Of a stretch of 64,000 nucleotides of DNA, positions 17,339 through 27,197 are shown piece by piece. A program made the position numbers and the translations under genes. The stretch covers positions 42,939 through 106,938 of the forward strand of contig NZ_CABVQC010000024.1 in the NCBI RefSeq assembly GCF_902499175.1, given 5' to 3'. The notes beneath the pieces are model-generated. The model ran no database searches and had not been told where the DNA came from. It worked only from the letters and a program-made list of their open reading frames with translations. Source of the DNA: Burkholderia aenigmatica. Its GTDB lineage: Bacteria; Pseudomonadota; Gammaproteobacteria; Burkholderiales; Burkholderiaceae. How positions within the stretch are numbered: position 1 is the first letter of the stretch; the number at the start of each line of letters is the position of its first letter.

Positions 17339-20300
17339 ATGCAACGCATCCTCAACGTGCTGACTCATCCGCGTACGCTCTCGATCGTCGGGATCGTCGC
17401 GCTAGCGGCCATCCTCTTCATCGTCGCGGACATGCTGCAGTTGCCGCTCCTGTGGGCGGCAACCGCATTCGCGGCGATCCTCGCGCTGTGGCTCGTCGTC
17501 GCGCTGTGGCGCCGCTGGCGCGTGAAGCGCGCGAACCAGCAGCTCGGCCAGGTGCTGGAAGAGCAGGCGGAAACCGGCAAGATCGCCGCGCCCGCCGCCG
17601 CCGCACTCGCCCCCGACGCGAAGACGGCCGACCTCGACGTGCTGCGCACGCGCCTGTCTGACGCGGTGAAGACGATCAAGACGTCGAAGATCGGCCAGGT
17701 GTCGGGCGGCTCCGCGCTGTACGAACTGCCGTGGTACATCGTGATCGGCAACCCGGCCGCGGGCAAGAGCAGCGCCGTGCTTAATTCCGGCCTGCAGTTC
17801 CCGTTCGCGGACAAGAACAGCGCCGTGATCCACGGCATCGGCGGTACGCGTAACTGCGACTGGTTCTTCACGACCGAGGGGATCCTGCTCGACACGGCCG
17901 GCCGCTATTCGGTGCACGAGGAAGACCGCAGCGAGTGGCTCGGCTTCCTCGGCCTGCTCAAGCGCTATCGCCCGAAGGCGCCGATCAACGGCATCATCGT
18001 CACCGCGAGCATCGCCGAACTCACCGGCAACCGCCCCGAATTTGCGATCAACCTCGCGAAAAACCTCCGCCAGCGCGTTCAGGAGCTGACGGAGAAGCTC
18101 GAAGTGTTCGCGCCGGTCTACGTGATGTTCACGAAGGCCGACCTGATCACCGGCTTCACCGAATTCTTCAGCAGCAGCGACAAGCACGAGTACGACCGCG
18201 TGTGGGGCGCCACCCTGCCCTACGAGCCCGACGACAAGCGCGACGTGGTCGCGCAGTTCGACACGCACTTCGAGGAACTCTACGAAGGGCTGAAGGAGAT
18301 CAGCGTCGCGCAATTGTCGCTGTCGCGCGGCAACCAGCTGTCGCCGGGCCAGTTGAGCTTCCCGCTCGAATTCTCGACGATCAAGCCGTCGCTGCGCGCG
18401 TTCCTCGCGACGCTGTTCGAGAACAACCCGTTCCAGTACAAGCCGATCTTCCGCGGCTTCTACTTCACCAGCGCGCTGCAGGAAGGCGAAACCAACAGCG
18501 CGGCCGCGCAGCGCATCGCGCATCGCTTCGGCCTCGACGGCGCTGCGCTGCCGAAGCCGCACAGTGCCTTCTCGAAGAACGGCTTCTTCCTGCGCGACCT
18601 GTTCTCGAAGGTGATCTTCGCGGATCGCCAGACGGTGCGCCAGTTCGCGAGCCCGACCAAGACGCGGCTGCGCTACGCAACCTTCTTCGGCTTCGTCGCG
18701 GCGCTCGCGCTCGCGCTGGGCGGCTGGACGTGGTCGACGATCGGCAACCAGCAGCTCGTCACGAACGTGCAGGCCGACCTCGACAACGTCACGCGCCTGC
18801 AGCAGGGCCGCAACGACCTGCAGTCGCGCCTGCAGGCGATGGACATCCTCGAAGACCGGATCGAGCAGCTCGAGCAGTTCCGCCGCGACAAGCCGCTGTC
18901 GGTGTCGCTCGGCCTGTACCAGGGTGACCGTCTCGAGCAGCACCTGCTGACCGAGTATTACAACGGCGTGCGCCAGATCCTGCTGGCCCCGGTGTCGCAG
19001 AACCTCGCATCGTTCATGAAGGACGTGAACGCGCACCCCGAACAGCTCGTCCCGATGACGCGCCCGCCCGAATCGGGCGCCGTGCAGGGTGGCGCGATGC
19101 CGGTCTCGACGAACGCGGCAGGCGCCGCGCCGCTGGCCGGCGCCGCACTGGCCGCGTCCGGCACCGCACCCGTCGCAGCCGCGCAGCAGCCGGCCGCACC
19201 GCAGGGCGGCCTCTACAGCGATGCGTCGCCGACCAACGTGCAGGACGCGTACAACGCGCTCAAGACGTACCTGATGCTGTCCGACAAGCGCCACGTCGAG
19301 CAGGCGCACCTGACCGACCAGCTCGCCCGCTTCTGGCGCGGCTGGCTCGAGACGAATCGCGGCAACATGCCGCGTGACGAGATGATCAAGAGCGCGGAGC
19401 GCATGATCTCGTTCTACCTGTCCCGCGTGAACGACGACGACTGGCCGATGATCGACGCGAACCTCGCGCTCGTCGACCAGACTCGCGAAAACCTGCGCCA
19501 CGTCGTGCGCGGGATGCCGGCTCGCCAGCGCGTGTACGAGGAAATCAAGGCGCGCGCGTCGACCCGCTTCGCGCCGATGACCATCGCGCGCATCGTCGGC
19601 GACGGCAACCAGGGCCTCGTGGCAGGCAGCTACGCGATTCCCGGCACGTTCACGCGCGAAGCGTGGTTCGACTATGTGCAGCCGGCGATCCGCGACGCGG
19701 CGACCAAGGAACTGCAGGCGAAGGACTGGGTGCTGAACACGTCGACGCAGGATGACCTGACGCTCGAGGGCAGCCCCGAGCAGATCCAGAAGACGCTCGT
19801 CGGCATGTACAAGACCGAGTACGCGCAGCACTGGCAGAAGTTCATGCAGGGCATCGCGGTGCAGGGCTTCAGCAGCTTCGGCCAGGCCGTCGACGGGATG
19901 AACCGCCTCGGCGACCCGCAGGATTCGCCGATCCGCAAGATCCTCGAGACCGCGTACGACCAGACCTCGTGGGACAACCCGTCGCTCGCGAACGTGGCGA
20001 TCAAGAAGGCACAGACGGGCGTCGTGAACTGGGTCAAGCAACTGTTCTCGCGCTCGCAGGCCGGCCAGGTGGCGGCGGCCAACATCGACATCAACGGCAA
20101 TCCGGCCGAGGTGCCGATGGGTCCGATCGGCCAGGAGTTCATCGGGCTCGCGCGGATCGTCGCGGTGCATGACGGCACGTCGATGCTCAAGGGCTACATG
20201 GATTCGCTGTCGAAGGTCCGCACGCGCTTCAACGTGATCAAGAACCAGGGCGATCCGGGCCCGGGCGCGCGCCAGCTGATGCAGCAGACGCTCGACGGCA

Positions 20301-21286
20301 ACGGTTCGGAACTCGCCGATTCGCTGAAGCTCGTCGACGAGCAGATGCTGACGGGCCTCACCGATTCGCAACGCAAGTCGCTGCGTCCGCTGCTCGTGCG
20401 GCCGCTGATGCAGGCGTTCGCGGTCGTGATCCAGCCGGCCAGCGCCGAAGTCAACAAGGTGTGGAACGCGCAGGTCTACCAGCCGTTCCAGAACTCGCTC
20501 GCGACGAAGTACCCGTTCGCGGCGAGCGCGAAGGTCGAAGCCGGCGCCGGTGAAATCGCGCAGGTGTTCGGCCCGGACGGTTCGATCGCGAAGTTCGTCG
20601 GCACGACGCTCGGGCCGCTCGCGGTGCGCCGCGGCGACACCCTCGCCGCCCGCACGTGGGGCGACATGGGCATCGGCCTCACGCCGGACTTCACGAACGG
20701 CTTCGCACGCTGGGTCGCACCGCTCGCCGGCGGGGCGGCAGGCAGCGCCGCCGCGTCGTCCGAGCCGCAGACCGTGTTCCAGATCCTGCCGCAACCGAGC
20801 ACGGGTACGACGGAATACACGATCGCGATCGACGGCCAGCAACTGCGCTACCGCAACACGCCGCCGCAGTGGACCAACTTCGTGTGGCCGAACCCGCAGG
20901 GCTCGCCGGGCGCGACGCTGTCCGCGACGACCTTCGACGGCCGCACGGTGCAGCTCGTCAACGAGCCGGGCCGCTACGGTCTCGAGAAGCTGATCAACTC
21001 GGCGCAACGCAAGCGTCGACCGGACGGCACCTTCGACCTGACGTGGGCGCAGGGCAGCGTGAACGTGTCGGTGACGATGCGCATCATCAGCACGTCGCAA
21101 CCGTCCGCCGGTGGCGGCGACCAGCCGCAGCAGCAGAGCCTGCGCGGCCTGCAGCTGCCGTCGTCGGTCGCCGACGCGAGCGCGGGTGCCGCGCAGAACG
21201 CGACCCAGTCCGCCGGCACGGGCACGCCGGCCGCAGCGCCGGCCGTCGCGGCCGCCAACGCAACGAATGCCCAGGGGGCGCAATGA
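17339..21286 (+). CDS. tssM: TssM (IcmF/VasK), inner-membrane core of the T6SS
   Basis: A 1315-residue protein. Two N-terminal membrane helices (about residues 14-60) are followed by a cytoplasmic GTPase-like domain with the Walker A motif GNPAAGKSS near residue 138. A third helix lies near residue 445 (FFGFVAALALALGGW). The remainder is a large periplasmic region, with an Ala/Gln/Pro-rich linker near 580-625. TssM binds TssL in the inner membrane and the TssJ lipoprotein outside, forming the channel. The ATG at 17339 is taken because the upstream frame is Pro/Ala-rich noise. It overlaps tagF by 4 nt (ATGA). Confidence 0.95.
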   Translation: MQRILNVLTHPRTLSIVGIVALAAILFIVADMLQLPLLWAATAFAAILALWLVVALWRRWRVKRANQQLGQVLEEQAETGKIAAPAAAALAPDAKTADLDVLRTRLSDAVKTIKTSKIGQVSGGSALYELPWYIVIGNPAAGKSSAVLNSGLQFPFADKNSAVIHGIGGTRNCDWFFTTEGILLDTAGRYSVHEEDRSEWLGFLGLLKRYRPKAPINGIIVTASIAELTGNRPEFAINLAKNLRQRVQELTEKLEVFAPVYVMFTKADLITGFTEFFSSSDKHEYDRVWGATLPYEPDDKRDVVAQFDTHFEELYEGLKEISVAQLSLSRGNQLSPGQLSFPLEFSTIKPSLRAFLATLFENNPFQYKPIFRGFYFTSALQEGETNSAAAQRIAHRFGLDGAALPKPHSAFSKNGFFLRDLFSKVIFADRQTVRQFASPTKTRLRYATFFGFVAALALALGGWTWSTIGNQQLVTNVQADLDNVTRLQQGRNDLQSRLQAMDILEDRIEQLEQFRRDKPLSVSLGLYQGDRLEQHLLTEYYNGVRQILLAPVSQNLASFMKDVNAHPEQLVPMTRPPESGAVQGGAMPVSTNAAGAAPLAGAALAASGTAPVAAAQQPAAPQGGLYSDASPTNVQDAYNALKTYLMLSDKRHVEQAHLTDQLARFWRGWLETNRGNMPRDEMIKSAERMISFYLSRVNDDDWPMIDANLALVDQTRENLRHVVRGMPARQRVYEEIKARASTRFAPMTIARIVGDGNQGLVAGSYAIPGTFTREAWFDYVQPAIRDAATKELQAKDWVLNTSTQDDLTLEGSPEQIQKTLVGMYKTEYAQHWQKFMQGIAVQGFSSFGQAVDGMNRLGDPQDSPIRKILETAYDQTSWDNPSLANVAIKKAQTGVVNWVKQLFSRSQAGQVAAANIDINGNPAEVPMGPIGQEFIGLARIVAVHDGTSMLKGYMDSLSKVRTRFNVIKNQGDPGPGARQLMQQTLDGNGSELADSLKLVDEQMLTGLTDSQRKSLRPLLVRPLMQAFAVVIQPASAEVNKVWNAQVYQPFQNSLATKYPFAASAKVEAGAGEIAQVFGPDGSIAKFVGTTLGPLAVRRGDTLAARTWGDMGIGLTPDFTNGFARWVAPLAGGAAGSAAASSEPQTVFQILPQPSTGTTEYTIAIDGQQLRYRNTPPQWTNFVWPNPQGSPGATLSATTFDGRTVQLVNEPGRYGLEKLINSAQRKRRPDGTFDLTWAQGSVNVSVTMRIISTSQPSAGGGDQPQQQSLRGLQLPSSVADASAGAAQNATQSAGTGTPAAAPAVAAANATNAQGAQ

Positions 21287-22272
21287 CGCAAACCGTCCAG
21301 GCGCAAGTCGCCTACTTCGGCAAGATTCCGTCGCGTGGCGACTTCGTGAAGAGCCCGCACAACCCGCAGTTGCTGCAGACGCTCGACCGCTGGATCGCGC
21401 AGGCGCTCGAACTGCTCGCGGAAGATCCGCGCTGGAAGCTCGTCTACGAGGAGGCGAAGCCGATGCATTTCGCGTTCCTCGGTTCGCGCAGCAAGCTCGC
21501 GATCGCGGGCCACATGGTCGCGAGCCACGACGTGTCGATGCGCCGCTTCCCGTTCCTCGGCGCAACCGCGCTCGAGGTCGACCGGCCGCTCGCGTTCCTC
21601 GCGCGCAGCCCGCTCGCGTTCGCGCGGCTGTGGTCGCGCGTCGCCACGCAGATCCCGCCGCTGCTCGGCAAGGACGAGCCGCCCGGCGCGCTGCAGGCGC
21701 TCGGCGACACGCAGGTGCCGATCGACGTCGGCGGCCCCGGCACGTCGCATGACGGCACCTTCAACGATTTCGTCGAACACCAGTCGCTGTACGGCCTCCA
21801 GGAGATGCTGCTCGAAAGCGGTCATCCCGTGCGGCTGCGCGGCGCGATGCTCGCGCTCGGCTCGCTGCTGCGGCCGGTGATGCAGAGCGGCTCGTCGCAC
21901 ATCGAGCGCGGCCTCACGCTGCCGCTGCCGGTCGATCCGTTCTACCGCAGCCTCGTCGCCGCGTTCTGGCTCGAACTGATCGCGCCGTTCGTCGCGCAGG
22001 CCGACTTCGAGCTCGCGATCTTCATCGGCACGATCGCCGAGCGCGAACGGCTCATCATCGGCTTCAACGGCGCGTCGGCGAAGACGCTGCTGAGCGTCGT
22101 CGACCCGCAGACCTACGCCGCCCACAACATCGACATCGACGATCCCGAATGGATCGACGCCCATGCGCAAAACGATCACCAGATCAGCAAGCTCGTCAGC
22201 TACCTCGACCAACCGCAACTCTCGCTGCGCGTCGCCATCGACGCGTTCCGCGAAGCGTTCATCGGAGGCTGA
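21283..22272 (+). CDS. tagF: TagF (ImpM), T6SS post-translational repressor
   Basis: A 329-residue cytoplasmic protein. The opening VAYFGKIPSRGDFVK is the hallmark of the ImpM/TagF family, and WKLVYEEAKPMHFAF follows. In Pseudomonas TagF holds the T6SS off independently of the kinase pathway. The start overlaps the tssM stop as ATGA, so the two are translationally coupled. No tagged kinase/phosphatase genes (ppkA, pppA) lie in the window. Confidence 0.92.
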   Translation: MTQTVQAQVAYFGKIPSRGDFVKSPHNPQLLQTLDRWIAQALELLAEDPRWKLVYEEAKPMHFAFLGSRSKLAIAGHMVASHDVSMRRFPFLGATALEVDRPLAFLARSPLAFARLWSRVATQIPPLLGKDEPPGALQALGDTQVPIDVGGPGTSHDGTFNDFVEHQSLYGLQEMLLESGHPVRLRGAMLALGSLLRPVMQSGSSHIERGLTLPLPVDPFYRSLVAAFWLELIAPFVAQADFELAIFIGTIAERERLIIGFNGASAKTLLSVVDPQTYAAHNIDIDDPEWIDAHAQNDHQISKLVSYLDQPQLSLRVAIDAFREAFIGG

Positions 22273-22276
22273 CGGG

Positions 22277-23239
22277 ATGCATCGCACGATTCACGTCCGG
22301 CGCACGCGCTTTTCGGCCGCGCTCTCGCCCGCCGTCGCCGCCCTCCTCGCTGTCGGGCTCTTCGCCAGTGGCGCGGCGTTCGCGCAGAACACCGGCGCGA
22401 CCGTCACGCCGGTCGGCAACGGCACGGTCGCGACGACCGCGCTGTCCGCGAACACCGGCGCCGCACCGGGGACGGCCTCCGGTGCCATCGTGCACGGCAC
22501 GGCCGGCACCGCGAGCACCCTCACGCCGCCGCCCGCGACCGCGACGCCCGGCCAGGTGGTCGTCGGCGGCAAGGTGCCCGACGAGGCGACCAAGGCCGCC
22601 GTGCTGCAGAAGCTGCGCGATACCTACGGTGCGACGAACGTCGTCGACCAGATCGAGGTCGGCGACGTTGCAACGCCGCCGAACTGGAGCGCGAACGTTC
22701 AAAAGCTGCTCGGCGCGCAGCTCAAGCAGATCAGCAAGGGGCAGTTGAAGATCAACGGCACGCAGATCGAGATGAAGGGCGAAGTGCACAACGAGGCGCA
22801 ACGCCAGCAGCTCGCGAGCGACATGGCGAACACGCTGAACCCGACGTACACGATCAAGAACGGGCTGCGCGTGTCGGCGTCCGAACAGGGCGTGCTCGAC
22901 CAGACGCTCGCCAACCGGACGATCGAATTCGAGACCGGCAGCGCGACGCTCACGCCGCAGGGCAAGCAGATCCTCGACCAGATGGCGGCCGCGCTCGCGA
23001 AGATGCAGAACCGCACGGTCGACATCATCGGCCACACCGACAACTCGGGGAACCGTACGTCGAACATCGCGCTGAGCCAGGCGCGCGCGGATGCGGTGAA
23101 GGGCTACTTGATCACGAAGAGCATTCAGCCGCAGCAGATGACCACGACGGGCGTCGGGCCGGATCAGCCGATCGCGCCGAACGATACGGCGGATGGACGG
23201 GCACGGAACCGGCGCATCGAGTTCCGGGTGGGACAGTAA
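22277..23239 (+). CDS. OmpA-family peptidoglycan-binding protein of the T6SS locus
   Basis: A 320-residue exported protein. The signal peptide ends at GAAFA-Q near residue 37. Two BON-like segments follow (VVVGGKVPDEATKAAV, and IEMKGEVHNEAQRQQL near residue 170). The C-terminal OmpA domain carries IIGHTDNSGN and ARNRRIEFRVGQ. The domain should bind meso-diaminopimelate in the cell wall and anchor the secretion complex. The gene starts 4 nt after tagF, so it is the last gene of the tagX-tssM-tagF operon. A terminator follows at 23284. Confidence 0.88.
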   Translation: MHRTIHVRRTRFSAALSPAVAALLAVGLFASGAAFAQNTGATVTPVGNGTVATTALSANTGAAPGTASGAIVHGTAGTASTLTPPPATATPGQVVVGGKVPDEATKAAVLQKLRDTYGATNVVDQIEVGDVATPPNWSANVQKLLGAQLKQISKGQLKINGTQIEMKGEVHNEAQRQQLASDMANTLNPTYTIKNGLRVSASEQGVLDQTLANRTIEFETGSATLTPQGKQILDQMAAALAKMQNRTVDIIGHTDNSGNRTSNIALSQARADAVKGYLITKSIQPQQMTTTGVGPDQPIAPNDTADGRARNRRIEFRVGQ

Positions 23240-23283
23240 CGGACCTCCGCTGCCGCTCCTCCCGGAGCGGCGCGGCAGGCAAC

Positions 23284-23316
23284 AACGGGCGGCGGCAGCG
23301 ATGCACCGCCCGTTTT
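23284..23316 (+). terminator. Terminator between the OmpA-like gene and tssA
   Basis: AACGGGCGG (23284-23292) pairs with CCGCCCGTT (23306-23314), followed by TT. It lies between two convergent genes and could serve the rightward operon; the leftward side ends just beyond it. Confidence 0.75.
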
Positions 23317-23320
23317 GCGT

Positions 23321-24442
23321 TTACGACTGCTCGTCGGGCCGCACGCCCAGCAGCTCGCGAATATGCGACAGCGAGCCGTCGTCCTTGACGACGCTCTCGA
23401 GCCACTTGTGCAGCGGCATGTCGGCCCATTCGGCTGCCTTGTCGGCGAGATACGCGACCGGGCTGTGCGGCTCGGTCTGGCGGAAATAGCGGGCGACCGC
23501 GCGCAACTGGTCGACGGCCTGCGCACGGTTCTGGATGCCGGCGATCATCTGCGGCACCGGGGCGCGCGGAACGGGCTGCGGCTGCACGTGAGTCTCCTCG
23601 GTCTGGATCGGATTGCCGAACACCGGCTCGATGCGTTCGGGCTGCGCCGGCGATGCCGACTGCGAGTGCGGTGCGCTGCCCGTATAGCCCTGCTCGCGCG
23701 CAAAGCGCTCGGCGAGCCGGTACACGGTCTCGAACGCGTCGCGCGCCTGCCGGAAGCTCGGCGCCGAATCGCCCGCGCGCTCGACGAGCCGCTCCTCGAA
23801 CGCATCGAGCGCGAATTCGAACGCCTTCAGGTTCGCGAGCAACGCCGTGTAGAACGCGATCGACGTCACGCGCCGCGACGAATCGATCTGCTCGATCGAC
23901 GGCTTGCCGCGTGCGATGTCGTCCGCGTGTTCCGGGTCGCGCTTGATCGCCTGCGCGACGTGCTGCGCCACTTCCCAGTCGAGCGTGCTGAACGCGTTCG
24001 ACGCGCCGTCGGTCATCGGCACCGCCCGCAGCAGCTCGGCCGTGCGGCCGGACAGCCACGCGACGTTGCCGAGCCGGTGCTCGATGTCGTCGTCTTCGGG
24101 CAACGGGTGCACGGTGTCCCAAAATTCGCGGCACAGGCCCTCGAGCAGCGCATAGCCTTCGTTGAGGCCGGTGATGCCGTCCTCGAGCGCGAGCGCCTCG
24201 GTCAGCCACACGGCGAGCCGCAGGTCCTTCGTGCGTGTGCGCAGCAGTTCGCCCGCATGGTCGACCACGAAGCCCCAGTCGGCCTCCTTGATCTCGGTCA
24301 CCCACTCGCCCTGGTCGAGCGTCGGATCGTCGTAGCGCCGCGCGTCCTGGATCGCGTCGAATTCGTTCGAAAACAGCAGGTCGTCGCCGCTGGGCGACGC
24401 ATCGCTGATCGGCGTCAGCAGCTCGGGGAGATTGATCGGCAT
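23321..24442 (-). CDS. tssA: TssA, T6SS tail assembly protein
   Basis: A 373-residue protein. The ImpA N-terminal domain is clear: SDASPSGDDLLFSNEFDAIQ near residue 13, and AVWLTEALALEDGITGL near residue 78. A Pro/Gln-rich linker (about residues 260-290) leads to a helical C-terminus with QAVDQLRAVARYFRQTEPHSP. TssA primes sheath and tube polymerisation at the baseplate. It is the last gene of the leftward operon, 41 bp after tssH. Confidence 0.93.
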   Translation of the reverse strand: MPINLPELLTPISDASPSGDDLLFSNEFDAIQDARRYDDPTLDQGEWVTEIKEADWGFVVDHAGELLRTRTKDLRLAVWLTEALALEDGITGLNEGYALLEGLCREFWDTVHPLPEDDDIEHRLGNVAWLSGRTAELLRAVPMTDGASNAFSTLDWEVAQHVAQAIKRDPEHADDIARGKPSIEQIDSSRRVTSIAFYTALLANLKAFEFALDAFEERLVERAGDSAPSFRQARDAFETVYRLAERFAREQGYTGSAPHSQSASPAQPERIEPVFGNPIQTEETHVQPQPVPRAPVPQMIAGIQNRAQAVDQLRAVARYFRQTEPHSPVAYLADKAAEWADMPLHKWLESVVKDDGSLSHIRELLGVRPDEQS

Positions 24443-24483
24443 GGTTCGGTCAGTTCATCAATGCTTGTGTTGCGCGGCCGTGC

Positions 24484-27153
24484 TCATTCGACGGTGTACG
24501 TGAATTCGCCGGCCTCGTCCGCGCGCACCGCGATGCGCGCGATGGCCTCGCCGTCGGCGATCCGGCCGAGCACGTGGCCCGCGATCTCCGGCAGCAGCGT
24601 GCCGTTCAGGATATGGTCGACGTTGCGGGCGCCCGAATCGACCTCGGTGCAGCGCGCGAGCACCGCATCGACGAGCGATTCGTCCCATTCGAACGCGGCC
24701 TTGTGGTTCGCTTCGATCCGGCGGCGGATCCGCTCGAGCTTCAGCTCGATGATCTCGGCCAGCACGTCGTCGGAAATCGGGTAGTACGGCACGACCTTCA
24801 TCCGCCCGAGGAACGCGGGCTTGAAGGTCTTGTACAGCTGCGGGCGCAGCGTCTCCGCGAGCGCGTCCGGATCGGGCAGCTCCTCGGCCGGCTTGTTCAG
24901 GCACGCCTGCATCACCGCGGCGGAACCGACGTTCGACGTCAGGATGATCAGCGTGTTGCGGAAGTCGATCTCGCGCCCTTCCGCATCGTCCATCGCGCCC
25001 TTGTCGAACACCTGGAAGAACATCTCGAGCACGTCCGGGTGCGCCTTCTCGACCTCGTCGAGCAGCACGACGGAATACGGGTTGCGGCGCACGGCCTCGG
25101 TCAGCACGCCGCCTTCGCCGTAGCCCACGTAGCCCGGCGGCGAGCCCTTCAGGCCCGACACGCTGTGCGCTTCCTGGTACTCGCTCATGTTGATCGTGAC
25201 CATCTTGCGCTCGCCGCCGTACAGGATGTCGGCCAGCGCAAGCGCCGTCTCGGTCTTGCCGACGCCCGACGGCCCGACGAACATGAACACGCCGCGCGGC
25301 TTGTTCGGATCCTCGAGGTTCGCGGTCGCGGTGCGCACGCGCTGCGCGATCGCGTCGAGCGCATGGTCCTGGCCGATCACGCGCGCGGTGAGCAGCGGCT
25401 GCAGGTTCAGCACGGTGTCGATCTCGTCCTTCACCATCCGGCCGAGCGGAATGCCCGTCCACGCGGCGACGATCTCGGCGACCACGTGGCCGTCAACCTG
25501 CAGCGGCACCATCGGCTCGCCGCCCTGCAACGCATGCAGCGCCGCGACGCGTTCGGCGAGCTTGTCGCGGGTCGCCTGCACGTCGACCGGCTGGCCGTCT
25601 TCCGACGGGCCGCGTGCCTTGTCGAGCGCTTCGCGCAGTTCGGTGATCTCGGCGACGATCGCGCGCTCGGCTTCATAGCGCGCTTCGTCCTTCGCAAGCT
25701 GTTCGAGCGCCGTGTCGCGCGTGCCGCGCAACTCGCCGAGCCGCTCGTCGTGCGGCGCGCCGCCGGCTGCCTCACGCTCCAGCGACGCGATTTCCGCGTC
25801 GATCCGCTCGATGCGCTTCTTCGTGTCGTCGATCGCCGCCGGCGTCGCGCTGTGCGCGAGCGCGACCTTCGCGCACGCGGTGTCGAGCACGCTGATCGCC
25901 TTGTCCGGCAGCTGGCGGCCGCTGATGTAGCGGTGCGACAGGCGCACGGCCTCGGTGATCGCGTCGTCGAGGATCCGCACGTTGAAGTGCTTCTCCATCA
26001 GGCCGGACATCCCGCGCAGCATCGCGGCCGCGAGCGGCTCGCTCGGCTCCTCGACCTTCACGACCTGGAAGCGCCGCGCCAGCGCCGCATCCTTCTCGAA
26101 GTACTTCTTGTATTCGCTCCACGTCGTCGCGGCGATCGTGCGCAGCTCGCCGCGCGCGAGCGCCGGCTTCAGCAGGTTCGCAGCGTCGTTCTGGCCGGCC
26201 TGGCCGCCCGCGCCGATGATCGTGTGCGCCTCGTCGATGAACAGGATGATCGGATGCGCGCTCTTCTTCACCTCGTCGATCACGCTCTTCAGGCGGTTCT
26301 CGAATTCGCCCTTCACGCTCGCGCCGGCCTGCAGCAGCCCCATGTCGAGCACGTGCAGCGCGACGCCGCGCAACGGCGGCGGCACGTCGTCGGCGGCGAT
26401 GCGCAGCGCGAGGCCCTCGACGACCGCCGTTTTGCCGACGCCGGCCTCGCCGGTCATGATCGGGTTGTTCTGGCGGCGGCGCATCAGGATGTCGATCGCC
26501 TGGCGGATCTCGGCTTCGCGGCCGATCACCGGGTCGATCTTGCCGTCGCGTGCGCGCTGCGTGAGGTTGGTCGTGTACGTGTCGAGCGCGGGCGTCTTCG
26601 ACGGGCCCGCCGCAGGTGCCATGCGGTCGACGGCCGGCGCGACGTCGCTACCCTCGTCGTCCGCCTGACGCGGCTCGGCTTCGCTCGAGCCGGCCATGAT
26701 CTCGTCGAACTTGTGCTTCAGGTCGGTCACGTTCATTTCCGCAAACTGCGACGACATCCGTTGCGCGAACTGCGCGAGATCGGGCGCAGTCAGCAGCGCG
26801 AGCAGCAGGTGCCCCGAACGGATACGGCCAAGCTGCGAGTCGAGCGACGCGATCAGCCATGCCTGTTCGAACAGCGCGATCAGGTGCACGGAAAACACCG
26901 GCGTGCGCGTGTTGCCCGTCTTCAGGCGCGTCAGTTCGCGCTCGAGATCGGCATGCAGCGCGTGCGGATCGACGCGGCTCGCGCGCAGTGCGAGCGGCAG
27001 GTCGCCCGTCGCTTCGTCGAGCAACGCGAGGAACAGGTGCTCCAGATCGACCTCGTAGTGGCCGCGCGCCAGGCACGCGCTTGCCGCACGCTCGGTCGCG
27101 TGGCGGCACAGCGGGTTCAGTTTCGTGATCAGGGTCTTCAGAGGCGTGCTCAT
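24484..27153 (-). CDS. tssH: ClpV (TssH), sheath-recycling AAA+ ATPase
   Basis: An 889-residue Clp-family ATPase. The N-terminal Clp-N domain (residues 1-160) binds contracted sheath. The first AAA module has Walker A GEAGVGKTA near residue 235 and Walker B IILFIDEAHTI; a middle coiled-coil lies near 410-540. The second has GPSGVGKTE near residue 625 and VVLLDEVEKAHPDV. Its length and the short C-terminal tail fit ClpV rather than ClpB. It disassembles the TssBC sheath after firing. The start ATG at 27153 is 44 bp after tssG. Confidence 0.96.
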   Translation of the reverse strand: MSTPLKTLITKLNPLCRHATERAASACLARGHYEVDLEHLFLALLDEATGDLPLALRASRVDPHALHADLERELTRLKTGNTRTPVFSVHLIALFEQAWLIASLDSQLGRIRSGHLLLALLTAPDLAQFAQRMSSQFAEMNVTDLKHKFDEIMAGSSEAEPRQADDEGSDVAPAVDRMAPAAGPSKTPALDTYTTNLTQRARDGKIDPVIGREAEIRQAIDILMRRRQNNPIMTGEAGVGKTAVVEGLALRIAADDVPPPLRGVALHVLDMGLLQAGASVKGEFENRLKSVIDEVKKSAHPIILFIDEAHTIIGAGGQAGQNDAANLLKPALARGELRTIAATTWSEYKKYFEKDAALARRFQVVKVEEPSEPLAAAMLRGMSGLMEKHFNVRILDDAITEAVRLSHRYISGRQLPDKAISVLDTACAKVALAHSATPAAIDDTKKRIERIDAEIASLEREAAGGAPHDERLGELRGTRDTALEQLAKDEARYEAERAIVAEITELREALDKARGPSEDGQPVDVQATRDKLAERVAALHALQGGEPMVPLQVDGHVVAEIVAAWTGIPLGRMVKDEIDTVLNLQPLLTARVIGQDHALDAIAQRVRTATANLEDPNKPRGVFMFVGPSGVGKTETALALADILYGGERKMVTINMSEYQEAHSVSGLKGSPPGYVGYGEGGVLTEAVRRNPYSVVLLDEVEKAHPDVLEMFFQVFDKGAMDDAEGREIDFRNTLIILTSNVGSAAVMQACLNKPAEELPDPDALAETLRPQLYKTFKPAFLGRMKVVPYYPISDDVLAEIIELKLERIRRRIEANHKAAFEWDESLVDAVLARCTEVDSGARNVDHILNGTLLPEIAGHVLGRIADGEAIARIAVRADEAGEFTYTVE

Positions 27154-27197
27154 GGCGTCGATCTCAGGTTCGAATGCGTGTTTGTTGTCGTTCGGAA

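Noticed and set aside
17402..21565. Open frame of 1387 codons on the minus strand opposite tssM and tagF
   Set aside because: It is a high-GC antisense shadow: Arg/Ala/Leu-rich, no motifs, while tssM on the plus strand has clear domains.
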